In this document: in pieces, positions 1-7,618 of the stretch
How positions within the stretch are numbered: position 1 is the first letter of the stretch
Layout: every line of letters starts with the position of its first letter
Origin: Rickettsiella endosymbiont of Rhagonycha lignosa
Lineage (GTDB): Bacteria; Pseudomonadota; Gammaproteobacteria; Diplorickettsiales; Diplorickettsiaceae
Direction of reading: 5' to 3'
Length of the DNA stretch: 64,000 nucleotides
Assembly (NCBI RefSeq): GCF_964031165.1
Contig: NZ_OZ035011.1
Location: 1,230,001 to 1,294,000 of the forward strand
Made by a program: the position numbers and the translations under genes
Notes under the pieces: model-generated
The model's database searches: none
The model's input: only the letters and a program-made list of their open reading frames with translations
Told to the model about the DNA's origin: nothing

Positions 1-35
1 CTGTACAAATGTTTTTAACGGGCCTCGGTACCTAC

Positions 36-1295
36 CTAAGCAGTCTTGGCTAACAACACCTTTTTCAATATGGCTAAGGCTTCATCTAATTGTTCTTTAC
101 TGATGACTAAAGGTGGTGCTAAACGAATAACCGTATCGTGCGTCTCGTAACTTAATAAACCATGCTCTAGTAATTGTAAAACAATAGCACGACCTTTCGC
201 GTAACGTGAGTCAAGTTCTACACCGATAAATAAACCTTTTCCGCGAATTTCTTTGATTAGCGGGGATGAAATTTCTAATAGATTTTGATGTAAATAATCG
301 CCCAACTCTTCTGAACGCTGGATTAGATTTTCTTCAAACAGGATATTTAAAGCTTCTAACGCAACTGCCACGGCTAGAGGGTTACCGCCAAAAGTGCTGC
401 CGTGATCACCCGGTGTAAAAACATTCATGACATCACGACGACTTAAAAACAATGACACCGGTAATAAACCACCGCCTAATGCTTTACCTAAAATCAAAGC
501 ATCCGGTTTAACGTTTTCATGTTCACAGGCTAAAAATTTACCGGTTCTACCTAAGCCAGTTTGTATTTCATCAAGAATAAGTAAAACATTACGTTCTCGA
601 CAAATTTGTGCAACGGTTTGCAAATAGCCTTTTGGTGGCACAACAATGCCGCGTTCACCTTGAATAGGCTCAACCAAAAAAGCCGCTGTATTAGGAGTTA
701 TTGCCGCCGCTAAAGCTTCTGCATCACCATATTCTATCGTTTTGAATCCTGGGGCAAATGGACCAAAACCGAACTGATATTGTGGCTTTGATGACATACC
801 CACCACGGTTGTGGTACGACCATGAAAGTTGCCTCGACAAACAATGATTTCGGCTTGGTTCTTTGCCACTTTCTTAATGGTGTACGCCCATTTTCTAGCC
901 GCTTTAATCGCTGTTTCTACCGCTTCAACACCGGTATTCATCGGTAAAGCGCTATCCATCTGCGCTAAATCACAAACCCGTTTTAAAAAAGCACCCAAGC
1001 GATCACTATAAAAAGCGCGCGAGCAAATCGATAAGCGTTGCGCTTGCTGTGTTAAAACCTTTACTAAGCGCGGATGACTGTGCCCATGACTGACTGCGGA
1101 ATAAGCACTCATCATATCGATATAGCGCTTACCAGAAATATCCCAAAGTTCTGCACCTAAGCCGCGGCTGAGCACTACGGGTAAAGGATCGTAATTGGCC
1201 GCACCATAATGTTGTTCAAGCTCGATAGGGTTATTATGCATTTGGTCATTAGAAAAGGTGGATTGTTGATCAACAATAACGCTTTGTTTACTCAT
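36..1295 (-). CDS. rocD: Ornithine aminotransferase (class III PLP enzyme)
   Basis: This 419-residue protein is a class III, fold-type I PLP aminotransferase. It most likely converts L-ornithine plus 2-oxoglutarate to glutamate-5-semialdehyde plus glutamate. Visible signatures are LDEIQTGLGRTGK near residues 241-253 and the PLP-binding lysine K271 in ILGKALGGG. NFHGRTT near 156-162 is the usual aromatic/His pocket. The N-terminal block EQHYGAANYDPLPVVL is typical of ornithine rather than acetylornithine aminotransferases. The start ATG overlaps the stop of the upstream arginase gene by 4 nt (ATGA), so the two are translationally coupled. The arginase partner makes the ornithine assignment firmer. 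An acetylornithine aminotransferase is the alternative and is less likely because no arginine-synthesis gene is adjacent. Confidence 0.9.
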   Translation of the reverse strand: MSKQSVIVDQQSTFSNDQMHNNPIELEQHYGAANYDPLPVVLSRGLGAELWDISGKRYIDMMSAYSAVSHGHSHPRLVKVLTQQAQRLSICSRAFYSDRLGAFLKRVCDLAQMDSALPMNTGVEAVETAIKAARKWAYTIKKVAKNQAEIIVCRGNFHGRTTTVVGMSSKPQYQFGFGPFAPGFKTIEYGDAEALAAAITPNTAAFLVEPIQGERGIVVPPKGYLQTVAQICRERNVLLILDEIQTGLGRTGKFLACEHENVKPDALILGKALGGGLLPVSLFLSRRDVMNVFTPGDHGSTFGGNPLAVAVALEALNILFEENLIQRSEELGDYLHQNLLEISSPLIKEIRGKGLFIGVELDSRYAKGRAIVLQLLEHGLLSYETHDTVIRLAPPLVISKEQLDEALAILKKVLLAKTA

Positions 1296-2185
1296 TTAAT
1301 TTGAACTCCAAAAATACTCAGCAATATTTCTTGAATTAATCTTTCCGTTTTTTGATTTTTATCATGATAAGGGTTGTATTCAACCACTTCAACTCCAATA
1401 AGTTGTAATTCTTGGCGTAATTGGATCAGCACTTGGCATAAATCCTCTCCTGAAATACCATTTGCTTCTGGCACACCAACGCCGGGTGCATCAAAAGGAT
1501 CAATAGCATCTAAATCCAAACTGACCCCAAATCTGGAACTGTTTTCTTTAACATAGGCGATCGCTTCAGAAAATACAGTATCTAAACCACGCTGTTCAAT
1601 TGCTTGCATAGTATAGATACGTACGCCTAAACGCTGTAATAATTTTTCTTCTTCCGTTTCAAAACTACGGATGCCAATTAAAACCAGGCGTTTCGGATTT
1701 ATTTTGGGACGAGGGATAGCAATCTGTGTGAGCGAGGTATCACCATAACCTAAAAGTGTCGCTAAGGGCATGCCATGAATATTACCGGTCGCTGTCGTTT
1801 CAAACGTATGACTATCCATGTGTGCATCGATCCAAATTAAGCCCAATTCTCCATTTTGTTGCTGTGCTAGCGCAGCCGCGACGCCACTCCAAGTGCCTAT
1901 GGCACAGGAATGATCTCCACCCAACACAGCAAAAGGTTGATGTTGTTGGATTAAATCGTAAGTTATAGCCGCTAATTCAGTATTAAGCTCTACCACACGT
2001 TGCAAGCTATCGCTTTTATCACCACTGCGCGGCTTTAATATAGCTTGCCAATGATTGGGTAAATGATGTTTGGATAGTTTTTGCTCTAAGCTATTATTCT
2101 GCAGTTGCAACGGACCTTCGGCGCAACCTACATCATTCGCAGCAATACCGGACGCATAAGCAATTAAGGATAAGGAAGTTGTCAT
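1292..2185 (-). CDS. rocF: Arginase (ureohydrolase family)
   Basis: A manganese ureohydrolase of 297 residues that hydrolyses L-arginine to ornithine and urea. The binuclear metal ligands are visible: H92 in GGDHS, D120/H122/D124 in IDAHMDSH, and D224/D226 in SLDLDAIDP. The substrate-loop motif GVGVPEANG follows at about 235-243. The order and spacing match true arginases; agmatinase is the main alternative, but PGVGVPE is arginase-like. It is the first gene of a two-gene operon with rocD, giving a complete arginine-to-glutamate-semialdehyde route. A -10-like TATAAT lies about 80 nt upstream on the minus strand. No urease or proline genes are seen nearby. Confidence 0.92.
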   Translation of the reverse strand: MTTSLSLIAYASGIAANDVGCAEGPLQLQNNSLEQKLSKHHLPNHWQAILKPRSGDKSDSLQRVVELNTELAAITYDLIQQHQPFAVLGGDHSCAIGTWSGVAAALAQQQNGELGLIWIDAHMDSHTFETTATGNIHGMPLATLLGYGDTSLTQIAIPRPKINPKRLVLIGIRSFETEEEKLLQRLGVRIYTMQAIEQRGLDTVFSEAIAYVKENSSRFGVSLDLDAIDPFDAPGVGVPEANGISGEDLCQVLIQLRQELQLIGVEVVEYNPYHDKNQKTERLIQEILLSIFGVQIK

Positions 2186-2266
2186 AGTGTTATTAACCTG
2201 GTTTTTTTTTAAATAAAAGGTCTAATAATTTTTATTCTAAAGTGAGAACTCCATTCATTGTTAGAC

Positions 2267-2272
2267 ATTATA
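2267..2272 (-). promoter_or_regulatory. Candidate -10 hexamer for the arginase operon
   Basis: On the minus strand this reads TATAAT, a perfect sigma-70 -10 hexamer, about 80 nt before the arginase start. No good -35 is found at 16-18 nt spacing (the best hexamers are ACACCG-like), so this is a weak call. Confidence 0.3.
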
Positions 2273-2324
2273 TACCGATTCCAGATTAACGGTGTGACCT
2301 ATAAAAAAACCCTCTATCATAAAA

Positions 2325-2353
2325 AAAGGACATCGTGATTAGCAATGTCCTTT
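2325..2353 (-). terminator. Rho-independent terminator of the 304-residue orphan gene
   Basis: On the minus strand the sequence forms a stem AAAGGACAT / ATGTCCTTT with an 11-nt loop, followed by a run of T. It lies about 90 nt past the stop of the minus-strand orphan gene ending at 2442 and before the arginase gene, so it separates the two transcription units. Confidence 0.7.
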
Positions 2354-2441
2354 AGTTATCAGAAACCCTTTCAACAATAATAACTTTCAAGGAAAAACTT
2401 TTTCTAGTAGTAAACTTCCTTAAATAAGCCACTACTCTTAG

Positions 2442-3356
2442 TTATTTTAAAGAAGCCGTTCGGTTTAGTTGTGGGGTTTCATCAGAATTTTCTACTCTAG
2501 GGCTATCAAACAGACCACTATATCGGATGGTTTGTTCAAGCTCCTCTACGTTATGTTGGTTTAAGTTCTCTTGTTTTTTTGGTGTGTCAAATAATATAGA
2601 AATATTTTTTAAGGTATCTATATCTAATGGTTTTTTGAATAAAAATTCATCTAACCCTGCAACTTGATTAGCTGTTGAATTGAAACTATCACATTGATCT
2701 CCCCGACGATTAATTATTTCGTCATTTAAAGCGCCCTGATTATCAGGAATTGTATGGTTCTTTTGGACTAAATCTACTACATAAATCCATTCTGCACTTA
2801 TTCCACACTTTTCAAGCAGTTCATCAATTTTATCATAGTTAACTGCCACCTTCTCCGTTGCAAGAAATTCATGAATACATAATGCTTGGCGCATTTTTAT
2901 TTCATTTTTTTCGGCTTCATATTCGTCTTTGTCGTCAAATTCGTCGTCAAATTCGTTTATCTCTTTTTCTAAACTGCCAAGAGATTTTTTTAACTTTTCA
3001 AAAGAGTTATTCAATTCAGAATTAGCTTGATGTTTTTTCCATAAAAAACCGGCTATAGGTGCTAGCACGAGTGCCACTGCAATAATTGGTATTGTTATTA
3101 GAAGCGGCAAAGCTAAAGCTGATATTACCGTGGTAAAAAAAGCAATTAATGCAGTAGCTACACTCGGCAGCCACGGAGTAAAAAATGCAGCCAATGCTAA
3201 AAGAGAACCTGTGATTGAGATACCCAATAAAGAATATAAATACCTCGAAAGATATTTATTTATTTTTTTAACACGCTCCTTAAAAGGTTGATTAAGCTCT
3301 TCCTCTAAACCTACATTTTTTCGTTTTAATTCTTCCAACATTTCTTTTTTAGACAT
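2442..3356 (-). CDS. Orphan membrane protein, possible Dot/Icm effector
   Basis: I do not recognise this 304-residue protein. Residues 1-38 are charged and helical. Residues about 40-106 form three closely spaced hydrophobic segments rich in Leu/Ile/Ala. Residues about 110-160 are a strongly charged coiled coil with an acidic patch (FDDEFDDKDEYE). The rest is soluble and Asn/Glu-rich, ending in a polar tail. There is no signal peptide. The gene stands alone with its own terminator (2325-2353). Upstream lie two TTAA-N7-TTAA sites resembling PmrA boxes. The layout (central hairpin membrane segment, coiled coil, polar tail) is common among secreted effectors of Legionellales, but that role is inference only. 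Confidence 0.75.
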   Translation of the reverse strand: MSKKEMLEELKRKNVGLEEELNQPFKERVKKINKYLSRYLYSLLGISITGSLLALAAFFTPWLPSVATALIAFFTTVISALALPLLITIPIIAVALVLAPIAGFLWKKHQANSELNNSFEKLKKSLGSLEKEINEFDDEFDDKDEYEAEKNEIKMRQALCIHEFLATEKVAVNYDKIDELLEKCGISAEWIYVVDLVQKNHTIPDNQGALNDEIINRRGDQCDSFNSTANQVAGLDEFLFKKPLDIDTLKNISILFDTPKKQENLNQHNVEELEQTIRYSGLFDSPRVENSDETPQLNRTASLK

Positions 3357-3411
3357 AAATAATAACCTTATTTTGTTTAAGTTTAATCGAGGCAGTACAT
3401 CATAGTAAGAT

Positions 3412-3444
3412 AAAATACTTGATTAAGCTTAACAAAACATTAAA
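3412..3444 (-). promoter_or_regulatory. PmrA-box-like promoter of the 304-residue orphan gene
   Basis: The minus strand reads TTTAAT-N5-GTTAAG (TTAA half-sites 11 bp apart, with central TT as in the Coxiella consensus). Then come 10 nt and TATTTT as a -10. The predicted transcript starts about 48 nt before the ATG at 3356. A second reading uses CTTAAT (3422-3427), 17 nt and TATGAT (3399-3404) as an ordinary sigma-70 promoter. The PmrA link rests on the published consensus for Legionella and Coxiella, not on data here. Confidence 0.4.
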
Positions 3445-3735
3445 GACATTTTTAAACTTGAGCTTAACAGGGCCGCAAATATTCAAAAAAAACACTTCAA
3501 TAATTCTATTGACCACAGCTCATAAAAAAATTATCGCTCTTGCTAAAAGTTTCTATTGGGCTGCAAACTTTATTTTACCTTGAAGTACTCCTACTCTAGG
3601 CCATAGCAGAGTAATGAATAAAGCTTAATGAAATATTAAGATCGCAGAAAATTTATTTTTTGTAGATAAATAACTGCCAAGTCTGCTGCTTTACATTTAG
3701 ATGCGAATCTCACTTCGACCGATTAAAAAAATTAC

Positions 3736-3764
3736 TTGTATTAAAAATTAGCCTTTCCTATGCA
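3736..3764 (+). promoter_or_regulatory. Sigma-70-like promoter of the cation antiporter gene
   Basis: TTGTAT (3736-3741), 17 nt, TATGCA (3759-3764). Transcription would begin near 3771. That places the ATG at 3765 outside the mRNA and supports the downstream start at 3843. Confidence 0.4.
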
Positions 3765-3842
3765 ATGCTGGATGGGTTTACACTTTATTGTAAGTTCAAG
3801 CAAAAACTTGATATATCCACAAAGACGACTAACAATAGATCT

Positions 3843-6020
3843 ATGCAACCCCTTGCTCCACTCATTAAAGATTTAGCCGTCATACTCGGCGTAGCCAGCT
3901 TAGTCACACTTTTATTTCAAAAAATAAGACAACCTGTGGTATTAGGCTATCTATTATCCGGAATTATTGTCGGTCCGCATGTTCCTCCCTACGACCTTGT
4001 TACCGATGTACCCAGTTTACATACACTCTCCGAGTTGGGCGTTATCTTTTTGATGTTTTCTCTTGGCTTAGATTTTAGTTTTCATAAACTTAAACGTGTT
4101 GGAACACCCGCTATTGTAACTGGGTTGTTTGAAGTGTTAGTCGTTTTATTGATTGGTTTCGTTTTAGGCAAAATTTTAGGCTGGTCTGTTTATGATTGTA
4201 TTTTTTTAGGCGCTGCGCTTTCCATCTCGTCGACAACCATTATTATCAAGGCCATGGAAGAATTGGGTTTGAAAAGCAAACATTTTGCCGAACTCGTGTT
4301 TGGAGTGTTGATTGTTGAAGACTTACTGGCCATTTTATTACTGGCTGGACTCTCTATTGTAGTCGGTACCCATGCCGTTATTTCTGCGACACTCGCAGAT
4401 TCTGCCATTAAACTTTTTATCGTTGTCGGGAGTTGGTTTTTGATCGGTTATTTTTTAATTCCTACTTTAATTAGAAAATTAGTGGACGTCGCCAATCAAG
4501 AAACCTTAACCATCGTTTCGGTGGCGTTGTGTTTAATACTGGTCTGTATTGCGGCGTACTTCGGTTATTCTACGGCATTAGGTGCCTTTATTATGGGCTC
4601 GATATTAGCTGAAACGGATTTAATTCAGTTTATTGAACAATATATGCGTCCTATTCGTGACATTTTTGCGGCAGTGTTTTTTATTTCGGTAGGTATGCTT
4701 ATTGACCCGAGCATGATCCTGCAAAATATTTGGATAGTATTACTCATTTCCATCATCACTATCCTTGCCAAAATCTTTGCTACGGGTACCGGCGCTTTAG
4801 CGGCGGGTCAGAGTTTAAGCACTTCGGTGCGCGCAGGTTTTAGTATGGCGCAAATTGGTGAGTTTTCCTTTATTATTGCAGGATTAGGCCTGACATTACA
4901 GGTTACACGTCCAGCACTCTTCCCGATTATTATTGCGGTGTCGGCGGTCACTACTTTTACTACACCCTATCTCATCATGTCCTCGGCTGCGTTGAGTAAA
5001 CTATTGGAAAAAAATCTCCCAATCCGTGCAAAACAATTATTAAGCCATTACACGATACTTATCCATCGCTACTTAAGACTGAAGAAAAAACGAGTGGTAT
5101 ATAGCCAATATATTACTCGACTACTTATTAATAGTGTCATGGTTGCGATTATTTTTAGTTTGAGTGAAAAATGGATATTTCCAAAAATTAGCGAATGGAT
5201 CAATTCAACGTATTGGGTAAATACCTTAAGTTGTCTGATTGCTTTATTATTAGCTTCACCCTTTATCTGGGGTATGATATTTGCTTATCGTGCTTTCCCA
5301 CATCGACGCCATGCTGCGATTCGACCTATCATCGCCATAGGATGGATTTTTACTTTAACCGTCATCATTACCTTAGCCGTTACTTATTTCCATACCTGGT
5401 CTATTATTTTACTGTTAATCATTATTTCATTAACATTATTTAGTTTACTACATAAACCGTTGCAAAAATTTTACCCGTGGTTAGAAAAAAGATTTCTAGC
5501 CAATATTAAAACACCTAGCATTCAAGAAACTTCCAAGGATGAATTAACCGCCTGGGGCATTAATTTAAAAGGGACTGATATCCAGAATAATTATTATTTT
5601 ATCAATAAAACCTTACAAGAATTGAATCTTGCGGAACAATTTGGCATCCATGTGGTTGCACTTTATCGCGGCCCTAAAATTATTTTGACTCCACAACACC
5701 ATGAAAAAATTAGGCTTTACGATAAGCTGTTTATTTTAGGTAGCGATGAACAAATCGATAGCTTTAGCCAATTATTGCAGGTCACCACCTACCAAGAAGA
5801 ACTAGAATTATACAATCATCTTGAGTTAAAAACTTTTTTACTTGATAAAAGCCATCCTTTCGTGGGACTTAGCATTGAAGACGCCATGCAAAAAAATCAT
5901 ATTGACGGCATAGTATTAGGCATGGAACGCAAAGGTGTCAGAAAAATTAATCCCAGTAAAGACACCCTTCTACGCAAAGAAGATCTCTTGATTTTATTAG
6001 TTTATAAAGCCTCAATTTAA
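3843..6020 (+). CDS. CPA2-family cation/proton antiporter with C-terminal RCK_C domains
   Basis: An inner-membrane monovalent cation:H+ antiporter of the CPA2 (KefB/KefC-like) family, 725 residues from the chosen start. It begins with MQPLAPLIKDLAVILG, the usual start of this family; the upstream ATG at 3765 adds 26 atypical residues and lies before the predicted transcription start. Roughly residues 5-400 form the transporter domain with about 12 membrane segments (for example GYLLSGIIVGPHVPP and GAFIMGSILAETDLIQF). Further hydrophobic segments follow at about 420-545. The C-terminal ~170 residues look like two RCK_C (TrkA-C) domains. I see no NAD-binding RCK_N domain with a GxGxxG motif, unlike KefB/C. 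Substrate (K+ or Na+) cannot be told. It stands before pcnB with a 275-bp gap. Confidence 0.85.
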   Translation: MQPLAPLIKDLAVILGVASLVTLLFQKIRQPVVLGYLLSGIIVGPHVPPYDLVTDVPSLHTLSELGVIFLMFSLGLDFSFHKLKRVGTPAIVTGLFEVLVVLLIGFVLGKILGWSVYDCIFLGAALSISSTTIIIKAMEELGLKSKHFAELVFGVLIVEDLLAILLLAGLSIVVGTHAVISATLADSAIKLFIVVGSWFLIGYFLIPTLIRKLVDVANQETLTIVSVALCLILVCIAAYFGYSTALGAFIMGSILAETDLIQFIEQYMRPIRDIFAAVFFISVGMLIDPSMILQNIWIVLLISIITILAKIFATGTGALAAGQSLSTSVRAGFSMAQIGEFSFIIAGLGLTLQVTRPALFPIIIAVSAVTTFTTPYLIMSSAALSKLLEKNLPIRAKQLLSHYTILIHRYLRLKKKRVVYSQYITRLLINSVMVAIIFSLSEKWIFPKISEWINSTYWVNTLSCLIALLLASPFIWGMIFAYRAFPHRRHAAIRPIIAIGWIFTLTVIITLAVTYFHTWSIILLLIIISLTLFSLLHKPLQKFYPWLEKRFLANIKTPSIQETSKDELTAWGINLKGTDIQNNYYFINKTLQELNLAEQFGIHVVALYRGPKIILTPQHHEKIRLYDKLFILGSDEQIDSFSQLLQVTTYQEELELYNHLELKTFLLDKSHPFVGLSIEDAMQKNHIDGIVLGMERKGVRKINPSKDTLLRKEDLLILLVYKASI

Positions 6021-6029
6021 CATCACCTA

Positions 6030-6135
6030 TTTGTCATTGCCTGCATACCAAACCGTCGTCAATGCGAACGCATTGCGTGTGGCAATCTAAGAAATTTTAT
6101 GAGTTAGATATCCATGCTTATTTCATTCCTCGCCA
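6030..6135. repeat. Degenerate palindromic repeat (GTCATTGC / GTGGCAATC type)
   Basis: The stretch contains GTCATTGC, GTGGCAATCTAAG and CCTCGCCATGACG. These are fragments of the GTCATTGCGAG...GTGGCAATCT palindromic repeats scattered in many intracellular bacteria. It lies between the antiporter stop and the likely pcnB start, and an open frame runs through it by chance. It is strongly degenerate, so the call is tentative. Confidence 0.35.
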
Positions 6136-6280
6136 TGACGATGATTTTTTTATACTATTATGGAAGAATTTTGATAGCATACAGGTTAAGAGCAACTACG
6201 GTTCCTGCCCTATTACTGATTTGAGTAAAATATCGGCTATCAGAATCCTTTGCTCACCTATACTTAATGACTTACACATA

Positions 6281-6289
6281 AAGAGGAAG
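6281..6289 (+). promoter_or_regulatory. Ribosome binding site deciding the pcnB start
   Basis: AAGAGGAAG is a strong Shine-Dalgarno sequence. It has no ATG, GTG or TTG in the pcnB frame within the next 15 nt, but ATT codons at 6296 and 6299 follow at normal spacing (8 and 11 nt from the AGGA core). It therefore supports an ATT start. Confidence 0.6.
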
Positions 6290-6295
6290 ACCATC

Positions 6296-7618
6296 ATTAT
6301 TAAGCAGTTTTTTCATCGACTATTCCCCAAAAAAATAGCTCACCCACAAGCCGAAATTATCCCTAGGGCTGAACATACTATTTCACGCAAAGATATTAAT
6401 CCTAATGCGCTCAGGGTTTTATATCGCCTGAATCAGCATAAATACAGTGCTTATTTAGTAGGTGGGTGTTTACGTGATATTTTACTCAAGCAAAAACCAA
6501 AAGACTTTGATATTGCCACCAATGCCAGTCCTGAAAATATCAAAAAACTTTTCCGCAATTGTTTATTGATTGGCAGACGCTTTCGTCTTGCGCATATACG
6601 CTTTGGCCGAGAAATCATTGAAGTCAGTACCTTTCGAGCCCAAAGCAAAAAAAAATCCTTTAAACATCGCAAAATTGCCACACACGGTATGCTATTACGC
6701 GATAATGTTTACGGAACAATCGAAGAAGATGTTTGGCGACGGGATTTTACTATGAATGCCCTCTACTACAACATCGCTGATTTTTCTTTAGTCGATTATT
6801 GTGGTGGACTTGCCGATATACAAAATAAAATAGTACGGATTATTGGTGAGCCACGATTGCGTTATCAAGAAGATCCCGTTCGATTATTACGGGCGATACG
6901 CTTTGCTAGCAAATTAGATTTTGAATTGGATCCGGCTACCGCAGAGCCCATACAAGAACTTGCACCCCTACTCCGTCATGTACCTCCCGCTCGCTTATTT
7001 GAAGAAGTACTTAAACTTTTTCATCATGGCCAAGCTTTAAAAACCTATCAACTACTTCAGCAATATCAATTACTCAACGAATTATTTCCGCAAACTAAGC
7101 AAGACTCTCTAGACGATACGAACGACAAAATTCTAGAACTAGCCTGTGAAAATACTGATAAACGTATCCATCAAGGAAAAACTGTTTCTCCAGCATTTTT
7201 GTTTGCCGTGTTTTTATGGCCTAGCGTACAAAGCAAAGCCGAACAACTCATTGCCCAACACACACCCACATTTATTGCCTATCAACATGCAGTGAGTGAT
7301 GCATTGAGTAAACAACAGAAATTAATTACCATCCCACGTCGCTACAGTACTGCGATTCGTGAAATATGGGATTTACAACATCGATTATTACAGCGACGTC
7401 CTTATCTACTGTATCGTTTAATAAATCATCCTCGCTTTCGCGCCGCTTATGATTTTTTATTATTACGTGCCGAAATCAAGGAAATAGATCCAAGTATCGC
7501 GAGCTGGTGGACCCACTTTTTAGAAGCGGACGATGAAACCAAAAAACAATTAATTCAAACCATCACGCAAACACCTCGAGGAACCAAACGCCCCAGAAAA
7601 CGAGGAAGAACAATATGA
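6296..7618 (+). CDS. pcnB: Poly(A) polymerase I, probable ATT start codon
   Basis: Poly(A) polymerase adds A tails to RNA 3' ends and so marks RNAs for decay. The class II nucleotidyltransferase core is clear: YLVGGCLRDILL, then KPKDFDIATNA with the two catalytic aspartates, RRFRLAHIRFG, and RRDFTMNALYY. The RNA-binding region (PPARLFEEVLKLF) and a basic tail (RGTKRPRKRGRT) follow. The open frame begins at 6062, but the first ~78 codons there lie in a degenerate repeat and are unlike PcnB. Similarity to E. coli PcnB starts with a short IIKQFFHRLFPKK leader just after the AAGAGGAAG site. E. coli pcnB is known to use an ATT start, and the same is most likely here (6296, or 6299), giving about 440 residues. 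The stop overlaps the pgi start by 4 nt. Confidence 0.85.
   Translation: MIKQFFHRLFPKKIAHPQAEIIPRAEHTISRKDINPNALRVLYRLNQHKYSAYLVGGCLRDILLKQKPKDFDIATNASPENIKKLFRNCLLIGRRFRLAHIRFGREIIEVSTFRAQSKKKSFKHRKIATHGMLLRDNVYGTIEEDVWRRDFTMNALYYNIADFSLVDYCGGLADIQNKIVRIIGEPRLRYQEDPVRLLRAIRFASKLDFELDPATAEPIQELAPLLRHVPPARLFEEVLKLFHHGQALKTYQLLQQYQLLNELFPQTKQDSLDDTNDKILELACENTDKRIHQGKTVSPAFLFAVFLWPSVQSKAEQLIAQHTPTFIAYQHAVSDALSKQQKLITIPRRYSTAIREIWDLQHRLLQRRPYLLYRLINHPRFRAAYDFLLLRAEIKEIDPSIASWWTHFLEADDETKKQLIQTITQTPRGTKRPRKRGRTI

Larger units (their letters stand above)
3357..3842. other. 486-bp divergent intergenic region
   Basis: An AT-rich region between the divergent orphan gene and the cation antiporter gene. 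It holds the promoter-like site at 3412-3444. It also holds a second TTAA-N7-TTAA site at 3624-3640 (minus strand CTTAAT-ATTTC-ATTAAG, then 10 nt and TACTCT) and a sigma-70-like promoter at 3736-3764. A short inverted repeat ACTCT...AGAGT lies near 3590-3611. I see no coding region or RNA gene in it. Confidence 0.5.

Noticed and set aside
3765-3842. ATG at 3765 as start of the antiporter
   Set aside because: It falls before the predicted transcript start, and the 26 added residues are not antiporter-like.
6062-6295. N-terminal extension of the pcnB frame
   Set aside because: It reads through a degenerate repeat, lacks a ribosome site at 6062 and is unlike any PcnB N-terminus; the strong AAGAGGAAG site and homology begin later.
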